DNA from: a bacterium | GTDB taxonomy: Bacteria; Oederibacteriota; CAKKQC01 | NCBI GenBank assembly: GCA_919901855.1 | Contig: CAKKQC010000042.1 | Coordinates: forward strand, 1 to 64,000 | Length of the DNA stretch: 64,000 bases | Direction: 5' to 3' | In this document: positions 20,425-29,144 of the stretch, piece after piece | How positions within the stretch are numbered: the first letter of the stretch is position 1 | How the letters are laid out: each line of letters starts with the position of its first letter | The notes under the pieces: model-generated | What the model saw: only the letters and a program-made list of their open reading frames with translations | Told to the model about the DNA's origin: nothing | The model's database searches: none | Made by a program: the position numbers and the translations under genes

Positions 20425-21621
20425 TCAGAGGACCCGGCGGACGGCCGCGAGAACCTCGGGCACGCCCGTCTGGCGCGCGACGAGATTTCCGGGCACGACC
20501 GGCTGCTTGCCGGTGTAGACCGTGAACGCCGGCAGGCTGTAGAGCCGTTTGGCCACGACCGCTCCGCGCGTCGCGAGCGGCGCGTAGAGGACCGGCGTCT
20601 CGGCCAGGAACAGGCCGACGACGTGGGCCCCCGAGAGCGCGGCGAGGTGCATGGGCCCGCTGTCCACGGCCACGACCGCGCGGGCGGCCGCGAACAGCGC
20701 GGGCAGCTCCGTCAGCCGGGTCTCGCCCGCCCAGTTCGCGACGCGTCCCCGCCATCGCGCCGGCACCCGCCCCCGCACGGCCTCGGCCAGGCCGCGCTCC
20801 CCCGCCGACCCCGTGACAACGACACCGGCCCCATGCGCCGCGCACAGCCGCCCGATCAGCTCGCCCCATTTCGCCTCCGGCCAGCGCTTGAGCTCGGGAG
20901 CGGTGTCGGCGCTCGTGCCCGGGTGGACAACGAAGAGAGGCCCGCGGCCGAAGCCGGCCGCGCGGAGACGCCGGCGCATGGCGTTCCGTGTCCGGGTGTC
21001 CGGCCGCAGGGCCGGCGGCGGGAACCGGCGGATGAACGCATCGAACCGGACATAGAAGAGATCATTGGTCGCCAGCAGGTACGCGAGCGAGAGGAAGATA
21101 TCCTTCACGTGCCAGTAATGGTTGTAGTAGCCGCGCACGTCCAGCAGCGACCGGCGCCACGGCTCCAGCGTGAGGTGGTAACCCGCGAGCGTCCGCGCGC
21201 CCGAGCACGCCGCGAGCGCGAGCGAGTACTTGGAGAAGAACTCGAGATCGACCGCGAGATCCGGACTCGCGCGCCGGAGGCGCCGGACGGCCCGGAGGGT
21301 GTCGGCCACGAACGCGACCGCACGGTCCCGGCGGATCGTGACTGTCTCGTCGGCGAGCCCGAGCAATTCCACCACTTCGCGGTTCTCGGCGAACGTGACG
21401 ACCGTGATGCGCGCGCCGGGATGCGTCGCGCGGAGGGCCCGGATCGCTGGGGCCGCGAGCAGGAGACTGCCAGAGCCCAGGAGCTTGATGACCGCGATCC
21501 GGCGCACCCGGTCCGGCCGGCCGCCCCGCAGGAACGCCGTGAGACGGCGCAGGACCGCGAGGAGGTAGCAGAGCGGAACGCCCGCATACCAGTCGACGGC
21601 CCGCATCGTCCGGACGTTCAT
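20425..21621 (-). CDS. Glycosyltransferase family 9 (heptosyltransferase-like)
   Basis: 398 residues. GT9 marks: RRIAVIKLLGSGSLLLAAPA in the acceptor domain, then in the donor domain FVVHPGTSADTAPELKRWP, VVTGSAGERGLAEA, and VDSGPMHLAALSGAHVVGLF. The family includes LPS heptosyltransferases WaaC/WaaF. A preceding 30-residue segment may be membrane-associated. ATG at 21621 overlaps the upstream GT4 stop as ATGA. In this context a role in core or repeat-unit glycan assembly is likely; heptose itself is not supported by any nearby heptose-synthesis gene. Confidence 0.88.
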   Translation of the reverse strand: MNVRTMRAVDWYAGVPLCYLLAVLRRLTAFLRGGRPDRVRRIAVIKLLGSGSLLLAAPAIRALRATHPGARITVVTFAENREVVELLGLADETVTIRRDRAVAFVADTLRAVRRLRRASPDLAVDLEFFSKYSLALAACSGARTLAGYHLTLEPWRRSLLDVRGYYNHYWHVKDIFLSLAYLLATNDLFYVRFDAFIRRFPPPALRPDTRTRNAMRRRLRAAGFGRGPLFVVHPGTSADTAPELKRWPEAKWGELIGRLCAAHGAGVVVTGSAGERGLAEAVRGRVPARWRGRVANWAGETRLTELPALFAAARAVVAVDSGPMHLAALSGAHVVGLFLAETPVLYAPLATRGAVVAKRLYSLPAFTVYTGKQPVVPGNLVARQTGVPEVLAAVRRVL

Positions 21622-22712
21622 CGGCCTGCCGCCGCGCGCAATGCGTCCGCCGTCAGCGCCGCCGTCCGGTCCCACGAGAACCGGCGGACCCGGCGCAGCC
21701 CCGCGGCCACCAGCCGGCGGCGGAGGGCCGGATGCGCGATCACGGCGTCGAGGGCGCGGGCCATCCCGGCCGAGTCCCCCGGGGCGACCGTGAGCGCGGC
21801 GTTCCCGACGACCTCGGGGAGGGAAGCGGCGTTGGAGGCGACCACGGGCGCGCCACAGGCGAAGGCCTCGAGCGGCGGCAGGCCGAAGCCCTCGGAGAAG
21901 GACGGACACGCGAAGACCGCCGCCCCCGCGTACCAATACCGAAGGTCATCTCGCCGGATCTTCCCCGGGAACCGGACACGCGCCCCCACGCCGAGCCGCG
22001 TCGCCAGCTCACGGAGGGCGGCCGCGTAGCCCGGCGACCCCTGGCCGGCCAGCACCAGCGTCACTCGCCTGTCGCGCATGGCCGCGAAGGCCCGGATCAG
22101 TCCTTCGGGGTTCTTGTGCGGCTTGAGGTTGCTGACGAACAAGACATATGGGGCGCGCAGGCCATGCGACCGGCGGAACGCGTCGAGCCGCCTCCCGCTG
22201 CGCACCGGTCCGAGATCCTCGCCGACCGCCTCCGGAGTCACCCGGATCCTGGCGGTGGGCACCCCGAGCATGTGGACCAGGTCGCGGCGCGTGCTCTCCG
22301 AGGGCGTCAGCACGATCCGGGCCCGGGCGCAGGCCAGCCTGATCTGGGTGCGGGCATATAGATATGAGAGCCACCGCGGCCGCGGGAGCTGGCCCCGGAA
22401 CCGGAGATGGATGAGGTCGTGGACGGTGACGACGAGGCGAGCCGGCGACAACAGGGGCGCGTTGTAGTGGGGCGACCAGAAGACGTCGAGGTCCCGGCTC
22501 GCGGCCGCGAGCGGCAGGTCGATCTGCTCGGCGAGCGAGTACACGCGCGCGGCGACGGGGACGGTCTCGCAGCCCGGCACCCGGCCGCCGAACGCGACGA
22601 ACTCCGCGCCGGGCAGGTGGCGCGGGAGCCGGCGGAGCACCTCGGCCAGGTACACGCCGATCCCGGTCTTCCCGAGCATCCGCACATCCACCCCGACCCG
22701 GAGGGCGGACAT
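21618..22712 (-). CDS. Glycosyltransferase family 4
   Basis: 364 residues. Opening VGVDVRMLGKTGIGVYLAEV is the mannosyltransferase-like GT4 subgroup start. The donor domain has VLFVSNLKPHKNPEGLI, LVLAGQGSPGYAAAL, and CPSFSEGFGLPPLEAFACG with the E-x7-E pair. The VHDLIHLRF segment is also typical. Seven bases follow the sugar transferase stop upstream. Probably adds a mannose- or rhamnose-type residue early in the chain; this is inference from similarity only. Confidence 0.9.
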   Translation of the reverse strand: MSALRVGVDVRMLGKTGIGVYLAEVLRRLPRHLPGAEFVAFGGRVPGCETVPVAARVYSLAEQIDLPLAAASRDLDVFWSPHYNAPLLSPARLVVTVHDLIHLRFRGQLPRPRWLSYLYARTQIRLACARARIVLTPSESTRRDLVHMLGVPTARIRVTPEAVGEDLGPVRSGRRLDAFRRSHGLRAPYVLFVSNLKPHKNPEGLIRAFAAMRDRRVTLVLAGQGSPGYAAALRELATRLGVGARVRFPGKIRRDDLRYWYAGAAVFACPSFSEGFGLPPLEAFACGAPVVASNAASLPEVVGNAALTVAPGDSAGMARALDAVIAHPALRRRLVAAGLRRVRRFSWDRTAALTADALRAAAGR

Positions 22713-22719
22713 CGGGCGG

Positions 22720-24114
22720 CTAGTACGCTTCCTGATGATGGAAGACTTCCAGGCCGGTGCGGAAGATGATCCGGATGTCCAGCCAGAGCGACCAATTCTC
22801 GACGTAGTAGAGGTCGTACTTGGTCCGCTCCTCGACCGGCGTGTCGCCGCGCAGGCCGTTGGCCTGCGACCAGCCCGTGATCCCGGGGAACACGGCGTGC
22901 CGCTCCCCGTACCGGGGCACGCGTCTGGCGAATTCCTTCACGAAGTGCGGACGCTCGGGCCGCGGCCCCACGAGGCTCATCTCCCCGGTGACGACGTTAA
23001 GGAGCTGGGGCAGTTCGTCGAGACTCGTCCGCCGCAGGAACGCGCCCGTGCGGGTGCGGCGCGGATCGCCCGCCTTCGCCCACACGGGACCCGTGTGTCG
23101 CTCGGCGTCCGCGCGCATGGACCGGAACTTGAGCATCGGGAACGGCATCCCGCCCCGGCCGACGCGCTCCTGCCGGTAGAGGACGGGGCCGGGCGAGTCC
23201 AGCTTGACCGCCAGGGCGATCAGGCCCAGGAGCGGCGAGAGCACGACCAGCGCGGGAACCGTGATCGCGAGGTCGAGCGCGCGCTTGAGGAGCCGGTTCC
23301 CCCGGGACGCGAGGGGCGAGGGTGTCACGGACATGATCGGCATCCCGAACAGCTCCTCGAGCTGGAGCCGGGTCGTCAGGAACCCGAATACATCAGCGAG
23401 CATCCGGCACTCGACGCCGGCCCGCTGGCACCTCGCCGCCCACCCCATGACCGCCGCACGCGAAACCGAGGGCCGCGGCGCTAGCAGGACCTCGTCCACG
23501 CGCGTGCGCATGACGATCTCCTCGAGGCGATCCGCGGACCCGAGATGGGGCGACAGCCCGGCCCGCCGGGGTCCGATGAACCCGGCGAGCCGGAACCCGT
23601 AGCCCGGATGGCGCGCCAGGCTGGCGGCCACGGCCTTCGCCTCGTCGCCGTCGCCCAGGATCGCGAGCCGCACGACACCGACCCCTCTACGCCGCAGCGC
23701 CACCTGGGCGCGCGTGAGCAGGCCCCGAGCCACGCGGAGCAGGACGATGTTCTGGACGCCCATGAGCGCGAGGATCAGCCGGGAGTACGAGAACCCGCGG
23801 TACACGAACCCGAGCGCGAATACGAGGCCCGTGGCCACCACCGCCGAGGCGATGAGGGCGCCCGTCCCGCCGCGCCCGACGACGAACGACTGCCGGCGGT
23901 AGAGCCCCGCGTAGTTCATGACCAGGAGCCACGCGATCACGGCGTATGGCAACTTCGCGGCATAGGGCCCGATCGGCGGAGCGGGCGGCACGAAGGCCAG
24001 CCAGCCCGAATCGAACCGGATCCACCACGCGAGGGGCAGCGAACCGCCGAGCACGGCGAGGTCGGCCAGGAGCGTGAGCCCCAGGAAGATCCGGTGGAGC
24101 TGGTAGCTCCTCAT
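22720..24114 (-). CDS. Undecaprenyl-phosphate sugar phosphotransferase (WcaJ family)
   Basis: 464 residues. N-terminal membrane region of about four spans, a central CoA-binding-like domain (VVRLAILGDGDEAKAVAASLARHPGYG split across the fold), another span near residue 280, then the catalytic domain with [30 protein letters not shown] and YDLYYVENWSLW. This is the exopolysaccharide polyprenyl glycosylphosphotransferase type, likely using UDP-glucose or UDP-galactose. ATG at 24114 overlaps the GT4 stop as ATGA. Together with 2042-3385 it makes two initiating enzymes in one locus. Confidence 0.94.
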   Translation of the reverse strand: MRSYQLHRIFLGLTLLADLAVLGGSLPLAWWIRFDSGWLAFVPPAPPIGPYAAKLPYAVIAWLLVMNYAGLYRRQSFVVGRGGTGALIASAVVATGLVFALGFVYRGFSYSRLILALMGVQNIVLLRVARGLLTRAQVALRRRGVGVVRLAILGDGDEAKAVAASLARHPGYGFRLAGFIGPRRAGLSPHLGSADRLEEIVMRTRVDEVLLAPRPSVSRAAVMGWAARCQRAGVECRMLADVFGFLTTRLQLEELFGMPIMSVTPSPLASRGNRLLKRALDLAITVPALVVLSPLLGLIALAVKLDSPGPVLYRQERVGRGGMPFPMLKFRSMRADAERHTGPVWAKAGDPRRTRTGAFLRRTSLDELPQLLNVVTGEMSLVGPRPERPHFVKEFARRVPRYGERHAVFPGITGWSQANGLRGDTPVEERTKYDLYYVENWSLWLDIRIIFRTGLEVFHHQEAY

Positions 24115-25232
24115 GCCGCCGCCTTTCCCAGATCTGCCTGGTGGCGGGCGGCGAGCAGGGCCGCCACCTCGGCCTCAAACTCCCCCCGGAACCGCTCGTT
24201 CGAGAACCCCAGCGCGTGCTCGCGCATCGTGGCGGGGTCGAACCGGGCCGCCTCGCAGGCCTCGACCGCGTGCCGCAGGCACGCCACCGTCTGCTCGGGG
24301 AAGAGCACGCCGGTTATCCCCTCGCGGACGGTCTCGAGCGCCCCGCCCCCCATGTACGCGATCGTGGGCGTTCCGCACGCGGCGGCCTCGACCGGCGTGA
24401 TCCCGAAATCCTCCTCGCCCGGGAACACGAGCGACCGGGCCGCGCGGTAGTGGTCGCGCACCTCGGCGTCGCTCCGCCAGCCGAGGAACTTCACGGTCGG
24501 CCCCGCGAGCCGCTCCAAGCGGCCGCGTTCGGGTCCCTCCCCGATCACGACCAGCGGCTTGCCGCACTCGGTGAAGGCCGTCACCGCGAGGTCCACGCGC
24601 TTGTACGGCACGAGCGCGGAAACGACGAGGTGAAAGTCCCCCCTTGCCCCGCCCGGCGTGTAGTAGTCCGTGTCCGCCGGCGGGTAGATGACGCCGGCCT
24701 CGCGGCGGTAGTGCCGGTTGATGCGTTTCGCGACGAAGTGCGAGATGCCCACGAACCGCCCCACCCGCTGGGCCGCGCTCACGTCCCACGTCCGCAGGCG
24801 GGTCATCCACCAGCCGATCATGGACCTGACGGGCCACGAGTACCGCTCCGGGGGGAAGTAGCTGTGGAAATGGTCCCACGCGTACCGCATCGGGGTCAGG
24901 CAGTAGCACAGGTGCAGGGCGTTGGCCGGCGCCATCGCCCCGAGCGCGACGCAGTGGCTGCAACTGATCACGAGATCGTAGCCGGCGAGGTCGAATGACT
25001 CGATCGCGGCCGGGAACAGCGGCAGGTACCACCGGTACCAGCGCCGCGACCCCGGGAGCCGCTGGACGAACGAGACCTTGACCTGGTGCTTGCGGATCGT
25101 CCCCGAGATCTTCGCCGGCTCGCAGAGGAGCGTGTGGATGTCGGCCTGGGGGTAAAGGAGGCAGAGCTGTTCGAGGACCTTCTCCCCTCCCCGCATTCCG
25201 TTGAGCCAGTCGTGGACGAGCGCGACACGCAT
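24111..25232 (-). CDS. Glycosyltransferase family 4
   Basis: 373 residues. Opening RVALVHDWLNGMRGGEKVLE is diagnostic of a well-known GT4 subgroup in exopolysaccharide loci. It is followed by SCSHCVALGAM, CYCLTPMRYAWDH, a donor domain at LVVSALVPYKRVDLAV, and FPGEEDFGITPVEAAACG. The ATG at 25232 is used; an ATG 27 bases upstream is possible but adds a non-conserved extension. A 58-base gap separates it from the YfhO-like gene, so a separate promoter is possible though none was recognised. Confidence 0.92.
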   Translation of the reverse strand: MRVALVHDWLNGMRGGEKVLEQLCLLYPQADIHTLLCEPAKISGTIRKHQVKVSFVQRLPGSRRWYRWYLPLFPAAIESFDLAGYDLVISCSHCVALGAMAPANALHLCYCLTPMRYAWDHFHSYFPPERYSWPVRSMIGWWMTRLRTWDVSAAQRVGRFVGISHFVAKRINRHYRREAGVIYPPADTDYYTPGGARGDFHLVVSALVPYKRVDLAVTAFTECGKPLVVIGEGPERGRLERLAGPTVKFLGWRSDAEVRDHYRAARSLVFPGEEDFGITPVEAAACGTPTIAYMGGGALETVREGITGVLFPEQTVACLRHAVEACEAARFDPATMREHALGFSNERFRGEFEAEVAALLAARHQADLGKAAA

Positions 25233-25290
25233 TGGAGTTCCATCATACGATGGCGGCAAAGGCGGAAGCTTCTCGGGGCGGGACCGATTT

Positions 25291-27039
25291 CTAAAGCAGG
25301 AGCAGGCCCGCCAGCAGGAGCCCAGGCCCGAGGATGCCGCCCGCGAGGCACCCCGCCCGGAACCAGCGCCGGCCGCGCTCCGGGAAGCCCGCGAAGGACT
25401 TCGCGCCGCTCACGCGCCAGATCGCGATCTCGTCCCGGTAGACGCGCGAGAGCGCGGACGCGACGGATGCGGGGGGACGCCAGTCCCGGGCGCTGAGCAG
25501 GTACCTGACGCCGAGGCCCCGCAAGGTCGCGAGCCGCCGCGCGTCCATCGCGTCGAGCGTGATGAACATGGAGAGGCGCGGCGGCTTCGGCGCCGACAGC
25601 CCGTCGAAGAGGATCCGGTACTGGTCGCGGTCGATGAGCGTGTCCTCGAGCCGGACATCGGGCAGGCGAAACGCGGCGGCCATGTTGGGCATCAGAACAT
25701 TCCCGACGCCGCAGATCCGCCAGCCGGGCTCGCGGGCAAGCCGGGCCTGGAGCCAACCGATGTAGGGGGCCGGCCGCAGGGGATCGTGGGGCGCCGGGAA
25801 GGGGCCGGGCCGCAGGGCGACCAGCTCCGCGCACACGGCGAGCGCCAGCAGCCCGGCCATCCCAAGACGCCGCCCCGCGAGCCGACCCGCGCCGTAGCCG
25901 GCCAGGAGGGCGACACCCAGGAAGAGCGGCGCCGCGTACTTCGCCCACCAGACGAGGCCCAGCAGGGGCAGCCGGCCAACGAGCCCGGCCACCGGCGCCA
26001 CGAAGATCACGGCGAGCTCGGCCGCGGCAGCGACCCCGAGGAGCCGGAACGCGGGCGCCGCGCGGTCCGGCCGGGCCCAGGCGAGCCAGCCGCCGGCGAG
26101 CGCGAGTAGGCCGACAGCGCCACCCATGTAATAGAAAGGAGGCGCGCCCGCGACGGCCGCCCACGGACCCGGCAGGCACGAGAGCGAGGCGAGCGGCAGG
26201 ACCGCGGCTCCCGCCCGCAGGCTTCCCTCCCCGTGCAGGTGGTGCGCCCGGGACAGGAGTTCCGCGAACGGGAGCCAGTGCGGGAGTGCGCCCGCGGCTC
26301 CGCACGCGACCGCCCAGCCCGCGCGCAGTCGGGCCCCGCGGCCTCGTCCCCGCACGAGCACCCACGCCGCCGCGAGAATGAGGTCCGCGACCAGGGCCTG
26401 CTGGCTCCCGCCCAGGCACATGACCCAGCTCGCCAGCCCCGCGAGCGCGAAGGCGGCGTGCGACCGCCGTCGCAGGAGCATCTCGAGCGCGAGCAGTAGG
26501 CCGGGCAGGACGGCATCGACGTCGAGATGAAATAGGTTGAGCCCCAGCACGACGTACCCGCCCAGCATGTAGGCCGCGCCGGCCGTAACCGCGGGCAGCC
26601 AAGCCAGCCCGAGTGCGAGGGCGAGCGAGAACGTGAGGCCGCCCGCCAGGAGGAGCCGGCCGAGGTAGTACGCGTTCCAGACCGCGGGGGTCGGCGAGAC
26701 GTAGAGCGGGCCCCGAAGCGGGGCGCAGGCAAACGCCTCCCCGTTCGCCCAGAACGGGACGCCTCCCCCGTTGTACGGATTCCAGAAGGGCACTTCGCCC
26801 CGCCGCCAGCTCTCCGAGGCGAGCTTCATATAGGGAACGTACTTGATCGCCGAGGCCGCAGGGTCGAACACCGCCGGAGCCGGCCGCGGCCCCGTATATC
26901 CGTAGGGGCCGTCGGGCATCACGCCCGCGTCGAGGGCGAGCAGGGTCTGGCGTCCGGCCACGACCGGCGTGTAGGCGGCCGCGAGCAGGGCCCCCAACGC
27001 GAGCCAGCCCGCGACCAAGGGATGGCGGTGCAGGACCAT
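25291..27039 (-). CDS. YfhO-like polytopic membrane protein
   Basis: 582 residues with about 11-13 membrane spans. The large first extracytoplasmic loop has the YfhO-type DPAASAIKYVPYMKLASE and WNPYNGGGVPFWANGE motifs. YfhO-type proteins are GT-C-like and in Firmicutes decorate lipoteichoic acid with sugars; here they may transfer sugars from polyprenyl carriers in the periplasm. The protein ends with hydrophobic helices rather than the soluble domain common in the family. ATG at 27039 overlaps the upstream stop by one base; a GTG just before it would give a GTGA overlap. A related protein is at 29145-31253. Confidence 0.78.
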   Translation of the reverse strand: MVLHRHPLVAGWLALGALLAAAYTPVVAGRQTLLALDAGVMPDGPYGYTGPRPAPAVFDPAASAIKYVPYMKLASESWRRGEVPFWNPYNGGGVPFWANGEAFACAPLRGPLYVSPTPAVWNAYYLGRLLLAGGLTFSLALALGLAWLPAVTAGAAYMLGGYVVLGLNLFHLDVDAVLPGLLLALEMLLRRRSHAAFALAGLASWVMCLGGSQQALVADLILAAAWVLVRGRGRGARLRAGWAVACGAAGALPHWLPFAELLSRAHHLHGEGSLRAGAAVLPLASLSCLPGPWAAVAGAPPFYYMGGAVGLLALAGGWLAWARPDRAAPAFRLLGVAAAAELAVIFVAPVAGLVGRLPLLGLVWWAKYAAPLFLGVALLAGYGAGRLAGRRLGMAGLLALAVCAELVALRPGPFPAPHDPLRPAPYIGWLQARLAREPGWRICGVGNVLMPNMAAAFRLPDVRLEDTLIDRDQYRILFDGLSAPKPPRLSMFITLDAMDARRLATLRGLGVRYLLSARDWRPPASVASALSRVYRDEIAIWRVSGAKSFAGFPERGRRWFRAGCLAGGILGPGLLLAGLLLL

Positions 27040-28514
27040 CACCGAGCGCGCCCCCGCACGATGGTCGCCATCCACGCCCCGCCCTCGCACGCGAGCAGGA
27101 AGACGAGCGGCTGGTACGGCAGCCCGTACCGCGGCACCGGCATCTCCGCCGCGGCGTGTCCGAGCAGCCCGAGGACCAGCAACAGCACGACGCCGCGTCC
27201 CCACCCGGCCGGAAGCCCCCGCGACCGGTCCCGCCACAGGACGACGGCACCCGCCATCACGAGCAGGAGGAGCGGCCACCGGAGGATCCCCATCGCGCCG
27301 CGCCAGGCCTCCGTCCAGCCCGCCAGCGCCCGCCGCGGCCAGCCGTCGTCGAAGACGGGGTGGAGATCGGTCAGGATCCACTCCACCGCCTCCGCATCCG
27401 GGACGAACGGCCGGAGGTCCGCGACCGCTTCCGTGAGACTGCCGGGCACCCCGAGCGCGTGCTCGGCCTCGAGGTAGGGGCCCGCTCCCACAGACGCGCG
27501 TGGGGTCCAGACCGCGATCCCGGCCATGCCGGCCAGCGTCCCGACCGCGTACCGCCCCGGGTGGCGTGCGAGCGCGCCCAGCGCGACACGTCCCAGGCGC
27601 CGGTCCGCGTCCGCCTCGGACCACCCCTTCCGGCGCAGGGCCTCGGTGTAGTTCCAGAGATAGGTCGCCGGAGCCTCGACGGGGAATCCGGCCTCGCGGT
27701 TGAGGTCCGCGAGCGCGGGATCTCCGGGGGCGAGCGCGTGCCCCTCGGACACGACGCGGCTGAAGAGGTGCCGGCCGATCGAGTTCACGAGCGCGAACTC
27801 CCCCGTGCCGGCCCGGTTGAACGCGACCCAGGGCAGGAGGGCGGCCGCGAACCCGGCGAGGAGCGAGGCGCCGCGCCACCAGGATCCACGCCGAGGCGCG
27901 GCGCCCCCCCACCACAGCCCCGGCAGGAGCCAGAGCGCCCCCGCGGGACGAACGGCGGTCAGACAGCCGACGAGCAGCCCCACGACAGCGGCCCGGTCCG
28001 GCGCGGGACGCTCCCACAGCCTCCACAACGCGACGGCGGCGCCCGCGACCAGCGCGGCAGCCAGGACCTCGCTCATGACGTAATGCGCGAACACGGCGCT
28101 CTCGGGCGCGACCGCGACCAGCATCGCGGCCGCGGTGACGGCGGGGCGCATTCGCAGCCGCCACGCGAGCGCGAGCATCGCCGCCACCGGCACCAGGCGC
28201 AACATGTGCTGGACAAGCAGGAGAGCCGGACCGACCGGCAGGGGCACCGACCCCACGACGAGGGCGAGGAAACCCGCGTACCCGGGCGCCTGGACCAGCC
28301 CGGGGCTTGGCGCCTCGCCGAGCATCCAGCGCATCATGCGCCAGTACACGATCGAGTCGCCCTGCCGGGGCAGGGCCGGGAACGCGACCAGGGAGATCGC
28401 GGCCAGCGCGAGCGCCACGATCCCGATGCCCGCGAGCGCGGATCGCCCGACCGGCGCGACCGGGGAGCGGCCCAGCCGCCCGCGAGCAGCTAGATCCGGC
28501 CGGCGGAGGGGCAT
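27039..28514 (-). CDS. Polytopic membrane protein, GT-C glycosyltransferase-like
   Basis: 491 residues with about 10 hydrophobic segments. A charged loop after the first span contains QGDSIVYWRMMRWM, reminiscent of the acidic first loop of GT-C enzymes such as PMT/ArnT; Trp-rich and Tyr-rich loops follow later. No firm family can be named. The ATG at 28514 lies inside the end of nth (25-base overlap); no canonical start exists closer to the first membrane span. Its place between two YfhO-like genes suggests a periplasmic sugar transfer step. Confidence 0.65.
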   Translation of the reverse strand: MPLRRPDLAARGRLGRSPVAPVGRSALAGIGIVALALAAISLVAFPALPRQGDSIVYWRMMRWMLGEAPSPGLVQAPGYAGFLALVVGSVPLPVGPALLLVQHMLRLVPVAAMLALAWRLRMRPAVTAAAMLVAVAPESAVFAHYVMSEVLAAALVAGAAVALWRLWERPAPDRAAVVGLLVGCLTAVRPAGALWLLPGLWWGGAAPRRGSWWRGASLLAGFAAALLPWVAFNRAGTGEFALVNSIGRHLFSRVVSEGHALAPGDPALADLNREAGFPVEAPATYLWNYTEALRRKGWSEADADRRLGRVALGALARHPGRYAVGTLAGMAGIAVWTPRASVGAGPYLEAEHALGVPGSLTEAVADLRPFVPDAEAVEWILTDLHPVFDDGWPRRALAGWTEAWRGAMGILRWPLLLLVMAGAVVLWRDRSRGLPAGWGRGVVLLLVLGLLGHAAAEMPVPRYGLPYQPLVFLLACEGGAWMATIVRGRAR

Positions 28515-29137
28515 AGCGTCCGGACCGGACACGCGGCGCATTCGGGATTCCGGGCGAAACACGTCCGGCGGCCGTGGTGCGTGAGGAGGTGGGCGAAGAC
28601 GATCCAGTCCCGCTTCGGGACCAGCGCCATGAGGTCCTGCTCGATCTTCACGGGATCCGCCGCCTTCGTGAGCCCGAGCCGGTTCGCGATCCGGATGACA
28701 TGGGTATCCACGACCAGCCCAGCGGTGATCCCGAAAGCGGTCCCGAGCACGACGTTCGCGGTCTTGCGACCGACGCCGGGCAGGGCCACGAGATCTTCCA
28801 TATTGAAGGGCACCCGCCCCCCATGGCGGTCCACGAGCGTCCGCGCACAGCCCAGCAGGGACCGCGTCTTCGACCGGAAGAAGCCCGTGCTCCGGATCAG
28901 GCCCTCGAGCCGGGCGGGCGCCGCCCGTGCGAGGTCCCGAGCGGTCGGAAACGCGCGGAACAACGCGGGCGTCACGAGGTTCACCCGCTGGTCCGTGCAC
29001 TGGGCCGAGAGGATGGTCGCGACGAGGAGCTGATACGCGTTACGGTGGTCGAGCGCGCACCGGGCGTCGGGAATCGCCCGCTTCAGGGCGGCGGTGATGG
29101 CGGCGGTGCGGGCGCGCGTGGGGCTGGTGACGGCCAC
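28490..29137 (-). CDS. nth: Endonuclease III
   Basis: 215 residues, GTG start at 29137. Base-excision repair glycosylase/AP lyase for oxidised pyrimidines. All key parts are present: the helix-hairpin-helix LPGVGRKTANVVLG with catalytic Lys125, catalytic Asp144 in VVDTHVIR, and the 4Fe-4S ligands Cys193, Cys200, Cys203 and Cys209 in canonical C-x6-C-x2-C-x5-C spacing. It is a housekeeping gene placed between membrane glycan genes, seven bases from the upstream YfhO-like gene and overlapping the next gene, so it is probably cotranscribed with the polysaccharide locus. Confidence 0.96.
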   Translation of the reverse strand: MAVTSPTRARTAAITAALKRAIPDARCALDHRNAYQLLVATILSAQCTDQRVNLVTPALFRAFPTARDLARAAPARLEGLIRSTGFFRSKTRSLLGCARTLVDRHGGRVPFNMEDLVALPGVGRKTANVVLGTAFGITAGLVVDTHVIRIANRLGLTKAADPVKIEQDLMALVPKRDWIVFAHLLTHHGRRTCFARNPECAACPVRTLCPSAGRI

Positions 29138-29144
29138 GCGGCTA